From the NCBI RefSeq assembly GCF_964355755.1, contig NC_092677.1, positions 20,990,101 to 21,054,100 of the forward strand: a DNA stretch of 64,000 nucleotides, read 5' to 3'. Shown in pieces: positions 36,301 to 50,309 of this stretch. Origin of the DNA: Antedon mediterranea (taxonomy: Eukaryota > Echinodermata > Crinoidea > Comatulida > Antedonidae). The notes beneath the pieces were generated by a model. The model did no database searches. It saw only the letters and a list, made by a program, of their open reading frames with translations, and was not told the origin of the DNA. How positions within the stretch are numbered: the first letter of the stretch is position 1; every line of letters starts with the position of its first letter. Position numbers and translations under genes: made by a program.

Positions 36301-37452
36301 CTAAGAATAGCTTCCAATCGCATTTGGAGACGTTTTAGACCCTTTTGTGCATTTTGATGAAACTTGGTTACACAAAAACATCAAAGTGCTTAAAATCACA
36401 TTAGAAACCGTTTTAGAACATTTTGAGCATTTCGTTAAAATTTTTCACAGAAAAACATCAAAGAGCAAAAAATAGCTTAATATCGTATTTAAAAACGTTT
36501 TAGACCATTTTGAGCATTTCGACAAAACTTTTTCACACAAAACAACAAAGTGTACAGAATAGCTTCAAATCGCATTTGGAGACGTTTTAACCCATTTTGA
36601 GCATTTCAATAAAATTTTACACACAAAAACATCAAAGTGCACAAAATAGCTTAATATGGTATTTAAAAACGTTTTAGACCATTTTGAGCATTTCAACAAA
36701 ACTTTTTCTCACAAAACATCAAAGTGTACAGAATAGCTTCAAATCGCATTTGGAGACGTTTTAGACCATTTTGTGCATTTCGATGAAACTTGGTTACACA
36801 AAAACATCAAAGTGCTTAAAATCACATTTTGAGCATTTCGTTAAAACTCTTCACACAAAAACATCAAAGTCCACAAAATAGCTTAATATCGTATTTAAAA
36901 ACGTTTTAGACCATTTTGAGCATTTCGAAAAAACTTTTCCACACAAAACATCAAAGTTTACAAAATAGCTTCAAATCGCATTTGGAGACGTTTTAGACCA
37001 TTTTGTGATTTTCGAAAAAACTTGTTAACATAAAAACACCAAAGTGCTCAGAATACCTTCAAATCGCATTTGGAGACGTTTTAGACCCTTTTGTGCATTT
37101 CGATGAAACTTGGTTACACAAAAACATCAAAGTGCTTAAAATCACATTAGAAACCGTTTTAGACCATTTTGAGCATTTCGTTAAAATTTTTCACAGAAAA
37201 ACATCAAAGAGCAAAAAATAGCTTAATATCGTATTTAAAAACGTTTTAGACCATTTTGAGCATTTCGACAAAACTTTTTCACACAAAACATCAAAGTGTA
37301 CAGAATAGCTTCAAATCGCATTTGGAGACGTTTTAACCCATTTTGAGCATTTCGATAAAATTTTACACACAAAAACATCAAAGTGCACAAAATAGCTTAA
37401 TATGGTATTTAAAAACGTTTTAGACCATTTTGAGCATTTCAACAAAACTTTT
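33352..37452. repeat. HOR unit, 4101 bp
   Basis: Matches the preceding 4016-bp unit plus the 86-bp stretch (TTTTCCACACAAAAC and neighbours) that the others lost. CGTTTTCAAAAACG at 31635 and 35736 and AAACTCTTCAC (TCTTC at 32747 and 36848) keep a 4101-bp step. It ends the regular super-repeat. Confidence 0.8.
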
Positions 37453-40400
37453 TCTCGCAAAACATCAAAGTGTACAGAATAGCTTCAAATCGCATTTGGA
37501 GACGTTTTAGACCATTTTGTGCATTTCGATGAAACTTGGTTACACAAAAACATCAAAGTGCTTAAAATCACATTTTGAGCATTTCGTTAAAACTTTTCAC
37601 ACAAAAACATCAAAGTCCACAAAATAGCTTAATATCGTATTTAAAAACGTTTTAGACCATTTTGAGCATTTCGAAAAAACTTTTCCACACAAAACATCAA
37701 AGTTTACAAAATAGCTTCAAATCGCATTTGGAGACTTTTTAGACCATTTTGTGATTTTCGAAAAAACTTGTTAACATAAAAACACCAAAGTGCTCAGAAT
37801 ACCTTCAAATCGTGTTTTGAGACGTTTTAGACCATTTTGTAATTTTCGAAAAAACTTGTTAACATAAAAACACCAAAGTGCTCAGAATACCTTCACATCG
37901 CATTTTGAGACGTTTTAGACCATTTTGTGATTTTCGAAAAAACTTGTTAACATAAAAACACCAAAGTGCTTAGAAAAGCTTGAAATCGCATTTGGAGACG
38001 TTTTAGACCATTTTGTGCATTTCGATGAAACTTGGTTAAAGTGCTTAAAATCACATTTTGAGCATTTCGTTAAAACTTTTCACACAAAAACATCAAAGAG
38101 TAAAAAATAGCTTAATATCGTATTTAAAAACGTTTTAGACCATTTTGAGCATTTCGACAAAATTTTTTCACACAAAACATCAAAGTGTACAGAATAGCTT
38201 TAAATCGCATTTGGAGACGTTTTAGACCATTTTGTTCATTTCGATGAAACAAAAACACAAAAACATCAAATTGCACAAAATGGCTTAATATGATATGGGA
38301 AAACGTTTTAGACCATTTTGAACATTTCGTTAAAAGTTTTCACAAAAAAACATCAAAGTCCACAAAATAGCTTAATATCGTATTTAAAAACGTTTTAGAC
38401 CATTTTGAGCATTTCGAAAAAACTTTTTCACACAAAACATCAAAGTTTACAAAATAGCTTCAAATCGCATTTGGAGACGTTTTAGACCATTTTGTGATTT
38501 TCGAAAAAACTTGTTAACATAAAAACACCAAAGTGCTCAGAATACCTTCAAATCGCATTTTGAGACGTTTTAGACCATTTTGTGATTTTCGAAAAAACTT
38601 GTTAACATAAAAACACCAAAGTGCTCAGAATACCTTCAAATCGTGTTTTGAGACGTTTTAGACCATTTTGTGATTTTGGAAAAACTTGTTAACATAAAAA
38701 CACCAAAGTGCTCAGAATACCTTCAAATCGCATTTGGAGACGTTTTAGACCATTTTGTGATTTTCGGACAAACTTGTTAACATAAAAACACCAAAGTGCT
38801 CAGAAAAGCTTCAAATCGCAATTGGAGACGTTTTAAACCATTTTGTTCATTTCGATGAAACTTGGTTACACAAAAACATCAAATTGCACAAAATGGCTTA
38901 ATATGGTATGGGAAAACGTTTTAGACCATTTTGAACATTTCGAGAAAACTTTTTCACACAAAACTTCAAAGTGTACAGAATAGCTTCAAATCGCATTAGA
39001 AACCGTTTTAGACCATTTTGAGCATTTCGAAAAAACTTTTTCACACAAAACATCAAAGTTTACAAAATAGCTTCAAATCGCATTTGGAGACGTTTTAGAC
39101 CATTTTGTGATTTTCGAAAAAACTTGTTAACATAAAAACACCAAAGTGCTCAGAATACCTTCAAATCGCATTTTGAGACGTTTTAGACCATTTTTTGATT
39201 TTCGAAAAAACTTGTTAACATAAAAATACCAAAGTGCTCTGAATACCTTCAAATCGTGTTTTGAGACGTTTTAGACCATTTTGTGATTTTCGAAAAAACT
39301 TGTTAACATAAAAACACCAAAGTGCTCAGAATACCTTCAAATCGCATTTTGAGACGTTTTAGACCATTTTGTGATTTTCGAAAAAACTTGTTAACATAAA
39401 AACACCAAAGTGCTCAGAAAAGCTTCAAATCGCATTTGGAGACGTTTTAAACCATTTTGTTCATTTCGATGAAACTTGGTTACACAAAAACATCAAAGAG
39501 CACAAAAGTATTTAAAAACGTTTTAGACCATTTTGAGCATTCCGACAAAACTTTTTCACACAAAACATCAAAGTGTACAGAATAGCTTTAAATCGCATTT
39601 GGAGACGTTTTAGACCATTTTGTAGTTTTCGAAAAAACTTGTTAACATAAAAACACAAAAGAGCTTCAAATCGCATTTGGAGACGTTTTAGACCCTTTTG
39701 TGCATTTCGATGAAACTTGGTTACACAAAAACATCAAAGTGCTTAAAATCACATTAGAAACCGTTTTAGACCATTTTGAGCATTTCGTTAAAACTTTTCA
39801 CACAAAAACATCAAAGTCCACAAAATAGCTTAATATCGTATTCAAAAACGTTTTAGACCATTTTGAGCATTTCGAAAAAACTTTTTCACACAAAACATCA
39901 AAGTTTACAAAATAGCTTCAAATCGCATTTGGAGACGTTTTAGACCATTTTGTGATTTTCGAAAAAACTTGTTAACATAAAAACACCAAAGTGCTCAGAA
40001 TACCTTCAAATCGCATTTTGAGACGTTTTAGACCATTTTGTGATTTTCGAAAAAACAACATAAAAACACCAAAGTGCTCAGAATACCTTCAAATCGCATT
40101 TGGAGACGTTTTAGACCATTTTGTGATTTTGGAAAAAACTTGTTAACATAAAAACACCAAAGTGCTCAGAATACCTTCAAATCGTATTTTGAGACGTTTT
40201 AGACAATTTTGTGATTTTCGAAAAAACTTGTTAACATAAAAACACCAAAGTGCTTAGAAAAGCTCCAAATCGCATTTGGAGACGTTTTAGACCATTTTGT
40301 GCATTTCGATGAAACTTTGTTACACAAAAACATCAAAGTGTACAGAATAGCTTCAAATCGCATTAGAAACCGTTTTAGACCATTTTGAGCATTTCGAAAA

Positions 40401-42367
40401 AACTTTTTCACACAAAACATCAAAGTGTACAAAATAGCTTCAAATCGCATTTGGAGACGTTTTAGACAATTTTGTGATTTTCGAAAAAACTTGTTTACAT
40501 AAAAACACCAAAGTGCTAAGAATAGCTTCCAATCGCATTTGGAGACGTTTTAGACCTTTTTGTGCATTTCGATGAAACTTGGTTACACAAAAACATCAAA
40601 GTGCTTAAAATCACATTAGAAACCGTTTTAGACCATTTTGAGCATTTCGTTAAAATTTTTCACAGAAAAACATCAAAGAGCAAAAAATAGCTTAATATCG
40701 TATTTAAAAACGTTTTAGACCATTTTGAGCATTTCGACAAAACTTTTTCACACAAAACATCAAAGTGTACAGAATAGCTTAATATCGCATTTGGAGACGT
40801 TTTAACCCATTTTGAGCATTTCGATAAAATTTTACACACAAAAACATCAAAGTGCACAAAATAGCTTAATATGGTATTTAAAAACGTTTTAGAACATTTT
40901 GAGCATTTCAACAAAACTTTTTCTCACAAAACGTCAAAGTGTACAGAATAGCTTCAAATCGCATTTGGAGACGTTTTAGACCATTTTGTGCATTTCGATG
41001 AAACTTGGTTACACAAAAACATCAAAGTGCTTAAAATCACATTTTGAGCATTTCGTTAAAACTTTTCACACAAAAACATCAAAGAGTAAAAAATAGCTTA
41101 ATATCGTATTTAAAAACGTTTTAGACCATTTTGAGCATTTCGACAAAATTTTTTCACACAAAACATCAAAGTGTACAGAATAGCTTTAAATCGCATTTGG
41201 AGACGTTTTAGACCATTTTGTTAATTTCGATGAAACAAAAACACAAAAACATCAAATTGCACAAAATGGCTTAATATGATATGGGAAAACGTTTTAGACC
41301 ATTTTGAACATTTCGTTAAAAGTTTTCACACAAAAACATCAAAGTCCACAAAATAGCTTAATATCGTATTTAAAAACGTTTTAGACCATTTTGAGCATTT
41401 CGAAAAAACTTTTTCACACAAAACATCAAAGTTTACAAAATAGCTTCAAATCGCATTTGGAGACGTTTTAGACCATTTTGTGATTTTCGAAAAAACTTGT
41501 TAACATAAAAACACCAAAGTGCTCAGAATACCTTCAAATCGCATTTTGAGACGTTTTAGACCATTTTGTGATTTTCGAAAAAACTTGTTAACATAAAAAC
41601 ACCAAAGTGCTCAGAATACCTTCAAATCGTGTTTTGAGACGTTTTAGACCATTTTGTGATTTTCGAAAAAACTTGTTAACATAAAAACACCAAAGTGCTC
41701 AGAATACCTTCAAATCGCATTTTGAGACGTTTTAGACCATTTTGTGATTTTCGAAAAAACTTGTTAACATAAAAACACCAAAGTGCTCAGAATACCTTCA
41801 AATCGTGTTTTGAGACGTTTTAGACCATTTTGTGATTTTCGAAAAAACTTGTTAACATAAAAACACCAAAGTGCTTAGAAAAGCTTCAAATCGCATTTGG
41901 AGACGTTTTAGACCATTTTGTTCATTTCGATGAAACTTGGTTACACAAAAACATCAAAGAGCACAAAAGATCTTAATATCGTATTTAAAAACGTTTTAGA
42001 CCATTTTGAGCATTTCGAAAAAACTTTTTCACACAAAACATCAAAGTGTACAAAATAGCTTCAAATCGCATTTTGAGACGTTTTAGACAATTTTGTGATT
42101 TTCGAAAAAACTTGTTTACATAAAAACACCAAAGTGCTTAGAAAAGCTTCAAATCGCATTTGGAGACGTTTTAAACCATTTTGTTCATTTCGATGAAACT
42201 TGGTTACACAAAAACATCAAAGAGCACAAAAGTATTTAAAAACGTTTTAGACCATTTTGAGCATTCCGTCAAAACTTTTTCACACAAAACATCAAAGTGT
42301 ACAGAATAGCTTTAAATCGCATTTGGAGACGTTTTAGACCATTTTGTAGTTTTCGAAAAAACTTGTT
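36349..42367. repeat. Long segmental duplicate, copy 2 (partner at 4652-10228)
   Basis: Right-hand copy of the long duplicated segment, collinear at 31697 bp up to about 39.9 kb and at 32139 bp after 40.6 kb. It retains the 442 bp missing from copy 1. At about 42367 this copy switches to a GTGCTCAGAATACC monomer where copy 1 continues with CACAAAAGAGC. Confidence 0.8.
37453..40921. repeat. HOR unit, 3469 bp
   Basis: Mark-to-mark interval almost equal in length to the 3470-bp units but with its own variants, closest to 5756-8782. Confidence 0.75.
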
Positions 42368-44490
42368 AACATAAAAACACCAAAGTGCTCAGAATACCTT
42401 CAAATCGTGTTTTGAGACGTTTTAGACCATTTTGTGATTTTGGAAAAACTTGTTAACATAAAAACACCAAAGTGCTCAGAATACCTTCAAATCGCATTTG
42501 GAGACGTTTTAGACCATTTTGTGATTTTCGAAAAAACTTGTTAACATAAAAACACCAAAGTGCTCAGAAAAGCTTCAAATCGCAATTGGAGACGTTTTAA
42601 ACCATTTTGTTCATTTCGATGAAACTTGGTTACACAAAAACATCAAATTGCACAAAATGGCTTAATATGGTATGGGAAAACGTTTTAGACCATTTTGAAC
42701 ATTTCGAGCAAACTTTTTCACACAAAACTTCAAAGTGTACAGAATAGCTTCAAATCGCATTAGAAACCGTTTTAGACCATTTTGAGCATTTCGAAAAAAC
42801 TTTTTCACACAAAACATCAAAGTTTACAAAATAGCTTCAAATCGCATTTGGAGACGTTTTAGACCATTTTGTGATTTTCGAAAAAACTTGTTAACATAAA
42901 AACACCAAAGTGCTCAGAATACCTTCAAATCGCATTTTGAGACGTTTTAGACCATTTTGTGATTTTCGAAAAAACTTGTTAACATAAAAATACCAAAGTG
43001 CTCTGAATACCTTCAAATCGTGTTTTGAGACGTTTTAGACCATTTTGTGATTTTCGAAAAAACTTGTTAACATAAAAACACCAAAGTGCTCAGAATACCT
43101 TCAAATCGCATTTGGAGACGTTTTAGACCATTTTGTGATTTTCGAAAAAACTTGTTAACATAAAAACACCAAAGTGCTCAGAAAAGCTTCAAATCGCATT
43201 TGGAGACGTTTTAAACCATTTTGTTCATTTCGATGAAACTTGGTTACACAAAAACATCAAAGAGCACAAAAGTATTTAAAAACGTTTTAGACCATTTTGA
43301 GCATTCCGACAAAACTTTTTCACACAAAACATCAAAGTGTACAGAATAGCTTTAAATCGCATTTGGAGACGTTTTAGACCATTTTGTAGTTTTCGAAAAA
43401 ACTTGTTAACATAAAAACACAAAAGAGCTTCAAATCGCATTTGGAGACGTTTTAGACCCTTTTGTGCATTTCGATGAAACTTGGTTACACAAAAACATCA
43501 AAGTGCTTAAAATCACATTAGAAACCGTTTTAGACCATTTTGAGCATTTCGTTAAAACTTTTCACACAAAAACATCAAAGTCCACAAAATAGCTTAATAT
43601 CGTATTCAAAAACGTTTTAGACCATTTTGAGCATTTCGAAAAAACTTTTTCACACAAAACATCAAAGTTTACAAAATAGCTTCAAATCGCATTTGGAGAC
43701 GTTTTAGACCATTTTGTGATTTTCGAAAAAACTTGTTAACATAAAAACACCAAAGTGCTCAGAATACCTTCAAATCGCATTTTGAGACGTTTTAGACCAT
43801 TTTGTGATTTTCGAAAAAGCAACATAAAAACACCAAAGTGCTCAGAATACCTTCAAATCGCATTTGGAGACGTTTTAGACCATTTTGTGATTTTGGAAAA
43901 AACTTGTTAACATAAAAACACCAAAGTGCTTAGAAAAGCTTCAAATCGCATTTGGAGACGTTTTAGACCATTTTGTGCATTTCGATGAAACTTTGTTACA
44001 CAAAAACATCAAAGTGTACAGAATAGCTTCAAATCGCATTAGAAACCGTTTTAGACCATTTTGAGCATTTCGAAAAAACTTTTTCACACAAAACATCAAA
44101 GTGTACAAAATAGCTTCAAATCGCATTTGGAGACGTTTTAGACAATTTTGTGATTTTCGAAAAAACTTGTTTACATAAAAACACCAAAGTGCTAAGAATA
44201 GCTTCCAATCGCATTTGGAGACGTTTTAGACCCTTTTGTGCATTTCGATGAAACTTGGTTACACAAAAACATCAAAGTGCTTAAAATCACATTAGAAACC
44301 GTTTTAGACCATTTTGAGCATTTCGTTAAAATTTTTCACAGAAAAACATCAAAGAGCAAAAAATAGCTTAATATCGTATTTAAAAACGTTTTAGACCATT
44401 TTGAGCATTTCGACAAAACTTTTTCACACAAAACATCAAAGTGTACAGAATAGCTTAATATCGCATTTGGAGACGTTTTAACCCATTTTG

Positions 44491-44510
44491 AGCATTTCGA
44501 TGAAACTTGG
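44491..44510. other. Deletion junction, 174 bp (two monomers) lost
   Basis: CCCATTTTGAGCATTTCGAT continues here as GAAACTTGG, whereas at 8670-8860 the same start continues as AAAATTTTACACAC and reaches GAAACTTGG 174 bp later. The distance to the 8.5 kb copy falls from 35815 to 35641 across the junction. The shared CATTTCGAT at both ends suggests exchange between homologous monomer positions. Confidence 0.75.
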
Positions 44511-46425
44511 TTACACAAAAACATCAAAGTGCTTAAAATCACATTTTGAGCATTTCGTTAAAACTTTTCACACAAAAACATCAAAGAGTAAAAAATAGCT
44601 TAATATCGTATTTAAAAACGTTTTAGACCATTTTGAGCATTTCGACAAAATTTTTTCACACAAAACATCAAAGTGTACAGAATAGCTTTAAATCGCATTT
44701 GGAGACGTTTTAGACCATTTTGTTCATTTCGATGAAACAAAAACACAAAAACATCAAATTGCACAAAATGGCTTAATATGATATGGGAAAACGTTTTAGA
44801 CCATTTTGAACATTTCGTTAAAAGTTTTCACAAAAAAACATCAAAGTCCACAAAATAGCTTAATATCGTATTTAAAAACGTTTTAGACCATTTTGAGCAT
44901 TTCGAAAAAACTTTTTCACACAAAACATCAAAGTTTACAAAATAGCTTCAAATCGCATTTGGAGACGTTTTAGACCATTTTGTGATTTTCGAAAAAACTT
45001 GTTAACATAAAAACACCAAAGTGCTCAGAATACCTTCAAATCGCATTTTGAGACGTTTTAGACCATTTTGTGATTTTCGAAAAAACTTGTTAACATAAAA
45101 ACACCAAAGTGCTCAGAATACCTTCAAATCGTGTTTTGAGACGTTTTAGACCATTTTGTGATTTTGGAAAAACTTGTTAACATAAAAACACCAAAGTGCT
45201 CAGAATACCTTCAAATCGCATTTGGAGACGTTTTAGACCATTTTGTGATTTTCGAAAAAACTTGTTAACATAAAAACACCAAAGTGCTCAGAAAAGCTTC
45301 AAATCGCAATTGGAGACGTTTTAAACCATTTTGTTCATTTCGATGAAACTTGGTTACACAAAAACATCAAATTGCACAAAATGGCTTAATATGGTATGGG
45401 AAAACGTTTTAGACCATTTTGAACATTTCGAGAAAACTTTTTCACACAAAACTTCAAAGTGTACAGAATAGCTTCAAATCGCATTAGAAACCGTTTTAGA
45501 CCATTTTGAGCATTTCGAAAAAAACTTTTTCACACAAAACATCAAAGTTTACAAAATAGCTTCAAATCGCATTTGGAGACGTTTTAGACCATTTTGTGAT
45601 TTTCGAAAAAACTTGTTAACATAAAAACACCAAAGTGCTCAGAATACCTTCAAATCGCATTTTGAGACGTTTTAGACCATTTTGTGATTTTCGAAAAAAC
45701 TTGTTAACATAAAAATACCAAAGTGCTCAGAATACCTTCAAATCGTGTTTTGAGACGTTTTAGACCATTTTGTGATTTTCGAAAAAACTTGTTAACATAA
45801 AAACACCAAAGTGCTCAGAATACCTTCAAATCGCATTTGGAGACGTTTTAGACCATTTTGTGATTTTCGAAAAAACTTGTTAACATAAAAACACCAAAGT
45901 GCTCAGAATACCTTCAAATCGCATTTGGAGACGTTTTAGACCATTTTGTGATTTTCGAAAAAACTTGTTAACATAAAAACACCAAAGTGCTCAGAAAAGC
46001 TTCAAATCGCAATTGGAGACGTTTTAAACCATTTTGTTCATTTCGATGAAACTTGGTTACACAAAAACATCAAAGAGCACAAAAGTATTTAAAAACGTTT
46101 TAGACCATTTTGAGCATTCCGACAAAACTTTTTCACACAAAACATCAAAGTGTACAGAATAGCTTTAAATCGCATTTGGAGACGTTTTAGACCATTTTGT
46201 AGTTTTCGAAAAAACTTGTTAACATAAAAACACCAAAGTGCTTAGAAAAGCTTCAAATCGCATTTGGAGACGTTTTAGACCATTTTGTGCATTTTGATGA
46301 AACTTGGTTACACAAAAACATCAAAGTGTACAGAATAGCTTCAAATCGCATTAGAAACCGTTTTAGACCATTTTGAGCATTTCGAAAAAACTTTTTCACA
46401 CAAAACATCAAAGTGTACAAAATAG

Positions 46426-46566
46426 CTTCTGGAGACGTTTTAGACCATTTTGTGATTTTCGAAAAAACTTGTTAACATAAAAACACCAAAGTGAAAGATG
46501 AAACTTGGTTACACAAAAACATCAAAGTGCTTAAAATCACATTAGAAACCGTTTTACATTACATTT
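46426..46566. other. Scarred stretch with three out-of-register joins
   Basis: Three joins that do not follow monomer register: GCTTC joined to TGGAGACG near 46430, AAAGTG joined to AAAGATGAAACTTGG near 46493, and CCGTTTTA joined to CATTACATTTCG near 46556. Normal satellite flanks them. The expected TTTTTCTCAC mark, 746 bp before 46841, is absent. Real end-joining scars and consensus or assembly errors are both possible. Confidence 0.7.
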
Positions 46567-46840
46567 CGTTAAAATTTTTCACAGAAAAACATCAAAGAGC
46601 AAAAAATAGCTTAATATCGTATTTAAAAACGTTTTAGACCATTTTGAGCATTTCGACAAAACTTTTTCACACAAAACATCAAAGTGTACAGAATAGCTTC
46701 AAATCGCATTTGGAGACGTTTTAACCCATTTTGAGCATTTCGATAAAATTTTACACACAAAAACATCAAAGTGCACAAAATAGCTTAATATGGTATTTAA
46801 AAACGTTTTAGACCATTTTGAGCATTTCAACAAAACTTTT

Positions 46841-49800
46841 TCTCGCAAAACATCAAAGTGTACAGAATAGCTTCAAATCGCATTTGGAGACGTTTTAGAC
46901 CATTTTGTGCATTTCGATGAAACTTGGTTACACAAAAACATCAAAGTGCTTAAAATCACATTTTGAGCATTTCGTTAAAACTTTTCACACAAAAACATCA
47001 AAGTCCACAAAATAGCTTAATATCGTATTTAAAAACGTTTTAGACCATTTTGAGCATTTCGAAAAAACTTTTCCACACAAAACATCAAAGTTTACAAAAT
47101 AGCTTCAAATCGCATTTGGAGACGTTTTAGACCATTTTGTGATTTTCGAAAAAACTTGTTAACATAAAAACACCAAAGTGCTCAGAATACCTTCAAATCG
47201 TGTTTTGAGACGTTTTAGACCATTTTGTAATTTTCGAAAAAACTTGTTAACATAAAAACACCAAAGTGCTCAGAATACCTTCACATCGCATTTTGAGACG
47301 TTTTAGACCATTTTGTGATTTTCGAAAAAACTTGTTAACATAAAAACACCAAAGTGCTTAGAAAAGCTTGAAATCGCATTTGGAGACGTTTTAGACCATT
47401 TTGTGCATTTCGATGAAACTTGGTTAAAGTGCTTAAAATCACATTTTGAGCATTTCGTTAAAACTTTTCACACAAAAACATCAAAGAGTAAAAAATAGCT
47501 TAATATCGTATTTAAAAACGTTTTAGACCATTTTGAGCATTTCGACAAAATTTTTTCACACAAAACATCAAAGTGTACAGAATAGCTTTAAATCGCATTT
47601 GGAGACGTTTTAGACCATTTTGTTCATTTCGATGAAACAAAAACACAAAAACATCAAATTGCACAAAATGGCTTAATATGATATGGGAAAACGTTTTAGA
47701 CCATTTTGAACAATTCGTTAAAAGTTTTCACAAAAAAACATCAAAGTCCACAAAATAGCTTAATATCGTATTTAAAAACGTTTTAGACCATTTTGAGCAT
47801 TTCGAAAAAACTTTTTCACACAAAACATCAAAGTTTACAAAATAGCTTCAAATCGCATTTGGAGACGTTTTAGACCATTTTGTGATTTTCGAAAAAACTT
47901 GTTAACATAAAAACACCAAAGTGCTCAGAATACCTTCAAATCGCATTTTGAGACGTTTTAGACCATTTTGTGATTTTCGAAAAAACTTGTTAACATAAAA
48001 ACACCAAAGTGCTCAGAATACCTTCAAATCGTGTTTTGAGACGTTTTAGACCATTTTGTGATTTTGGAAAAACTTGTTAACATAAAAACACCAAAGTGCT
48101 CAGAATACCTTCAAATCGCATTTGGAGACGTTTTAGACCATTTTGTGATTTTCGAAAAAACTTGTTAACATAAAAACACCAAAGTGCTCAGAAAAGCTTC
48201 AAATCGCAATTGGAGACGTTTTAAACCATTTTGTTCATTTCGATGAAACTTGGTTACACAAAAACATCAAATTGCACAAAATGGCTTAATATGGTATGGG
48301 AAAACGTTTTAGACCATTTTGAACATTTCGAGAAAACTTTTTCACACAAAACTTCAAAGTGTACAGAATAGCTTCAAATCGCATTAGAAACCGTTTTAGA
48401 CCATTTTGAGCATTTCGAAAAAACTTTTTCACACAAAACATCAAAGTTTACAAAATAGCTTCAAATCGCATTTGGAGACGTTTTAGACCATTTTGTGATT
48501 TTCGAAAAAACTTGTTAACATAAAAACACCAAAGTGCTCAGAATACCTTCAAATCGCATTTTGAGACGTTTTAGACCATTTTGTGATTTTCGAAAAAACT
48601 TGTTAACATAAAAATACCAAAGTGCTCTGAATACCTTCAAATCGTGTTTTGAGACGTTTTAGACCATTTTGTGATTTTCGAAAAAACTTGTTAACATAAA
48701 AACACCAAAGTGCTCAGAATACCTTCAAATCGCATTTGGAGACGTTTTAGACCATTTTGTGATTTTCGAAAAAACTTGTTAACATAAAAACACCAAAGTG
48801 CTCAGAAAAGCTTCAAATCGCATTTGGAGACGTTTTAAACCATTTTGTTCATTTCGATGAAACTTGGTTACACAAAAACATCAAAGAGCACAAAAGTATT
48901 TAAAAACGTTTTAGACCATTTTGAGCATTCCGACAAAACTTTTTCACACAAAACATCAAAGTGTACAGAATAGCTTTAAATCGCATTTGGAGACGTTTTA
49001 GACCATTTTGTAGTTTTCGAAAAAACTTGTTAACATAAAAACACAAAAGAGCTTCAAATCGCATTTGGAGACGTTTTAGACCCTTTTGTGCATTTCGATG
49101 AAACTTGGTTACACAAAAACATCAAAGTGCTTAAAATCACATTAGAAACCGTTTTAGACCATTTTGAGCATTTCGTTAAAACTTTTCACACAAAAACATC
49201 AAAGTCCACAAAATAGCTTAATATCGTATTCAAAAACGTTTTAGACCATTTTGAGCATTTCGAAAAAACTTTTTCACACAAAACATCAAAGTTTACAAAA
49301 TAGCTTCAAATCGCATTTGGAGACGTTTTAGACCATTTTGTGATTTTCGAAAAAACTTGTTAACATAAAAACACCAAAGTGCTCAGAATACCTTCAAATC
49401 GCATTTTGAGACGTTTTAGACCATTTTGTGATTTTCGAAAAAACAACATAAAAACACCAAAGTGCTCAGAATACCTTCAAATCGCATTTGGAGACGTTTT
49501 AGACCATTTTGTGATTTTGGAAAAAACTTGTTAACATAAAAACACCAAAGTGCTCAGAATACCTTCAAATCGTATTTTGAGACGTTTTAGACAATTTTGT
49601 GATTTTCGAAAAAACTTGTTAACATAAAAACACCAAAGTGCTTAGAAAAGCTTCAAATCGCATTTGGAGACGTTTTAGACCATTTTGTGCATTTCGATGA
49701 AACTTGGTTACACAAAAACATCAAAGTGTACAGAATAGCTTCAAATCGCATTAGAAACCGTTTTAGACCATTTTGAGCATTTCGAAAAAACTTTTTCACA

Positions 49801-50309
49801 CAAAACATCAAAGTGTACAAAATAGCTTCAAATCGCATTTGGAGACGTTTTAGACAATTTTGTGATTTTCGAAAAAACTTGTTTACATAAAAACACCAAA
49901 GTGCTAAGAATAGCTTCCAATCGCATTTGGAGACGTTTTAGACCCTTTTGTGCATTTCGATGAAACTTGGTTACACAAAAACATCAAAGTGCTTAAAATC
50001 ACATTAGAAACCGTTTTAGACCATTTTGAGCATTTCGTTAAAATTTTTCACAGAAAAACATCAAAGAGCAAAAAATAGCTTAATATCGTATTTAAAAACG
50101 TTTTAGACCATTTTGAGCATTTCGACAAAACTTTTTCACACAAAACATCAAAGTATACAGATAAGCTTCAAATCGCATTTGGAGACGTTTTAAACCATTT
50201 TGAGCATTTCGATAAAATTTTACACACAAAAACATCAAAGTGCACAAAATAGCTTAATATGGTATTTAAAAACGTTTTAGACCATTTTGAGCATTTCAAC
50301 AAAACTTTT
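46841..50309. repeat. HOR unit, 3469 bp
   Basis: Regular unit of the 3470-bp type. The array then passes into a segment aligned with 21850 onward at 28460 bp. Confidence 0.75.

Larger units (their letters stand above)
40922..46840. repeat. HOR interval, 5919 bp (two fused units)
   Basis: A register mark expected near 44.5 kb is missing because of a 174-bp deletion there, so this interval probably joins a unit of about 3.6 kb with a shortened one of about 2.3 kb. The shortened part ends in the scarred stretch at 46.43-46.56 kb. Confidence 0.65.
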
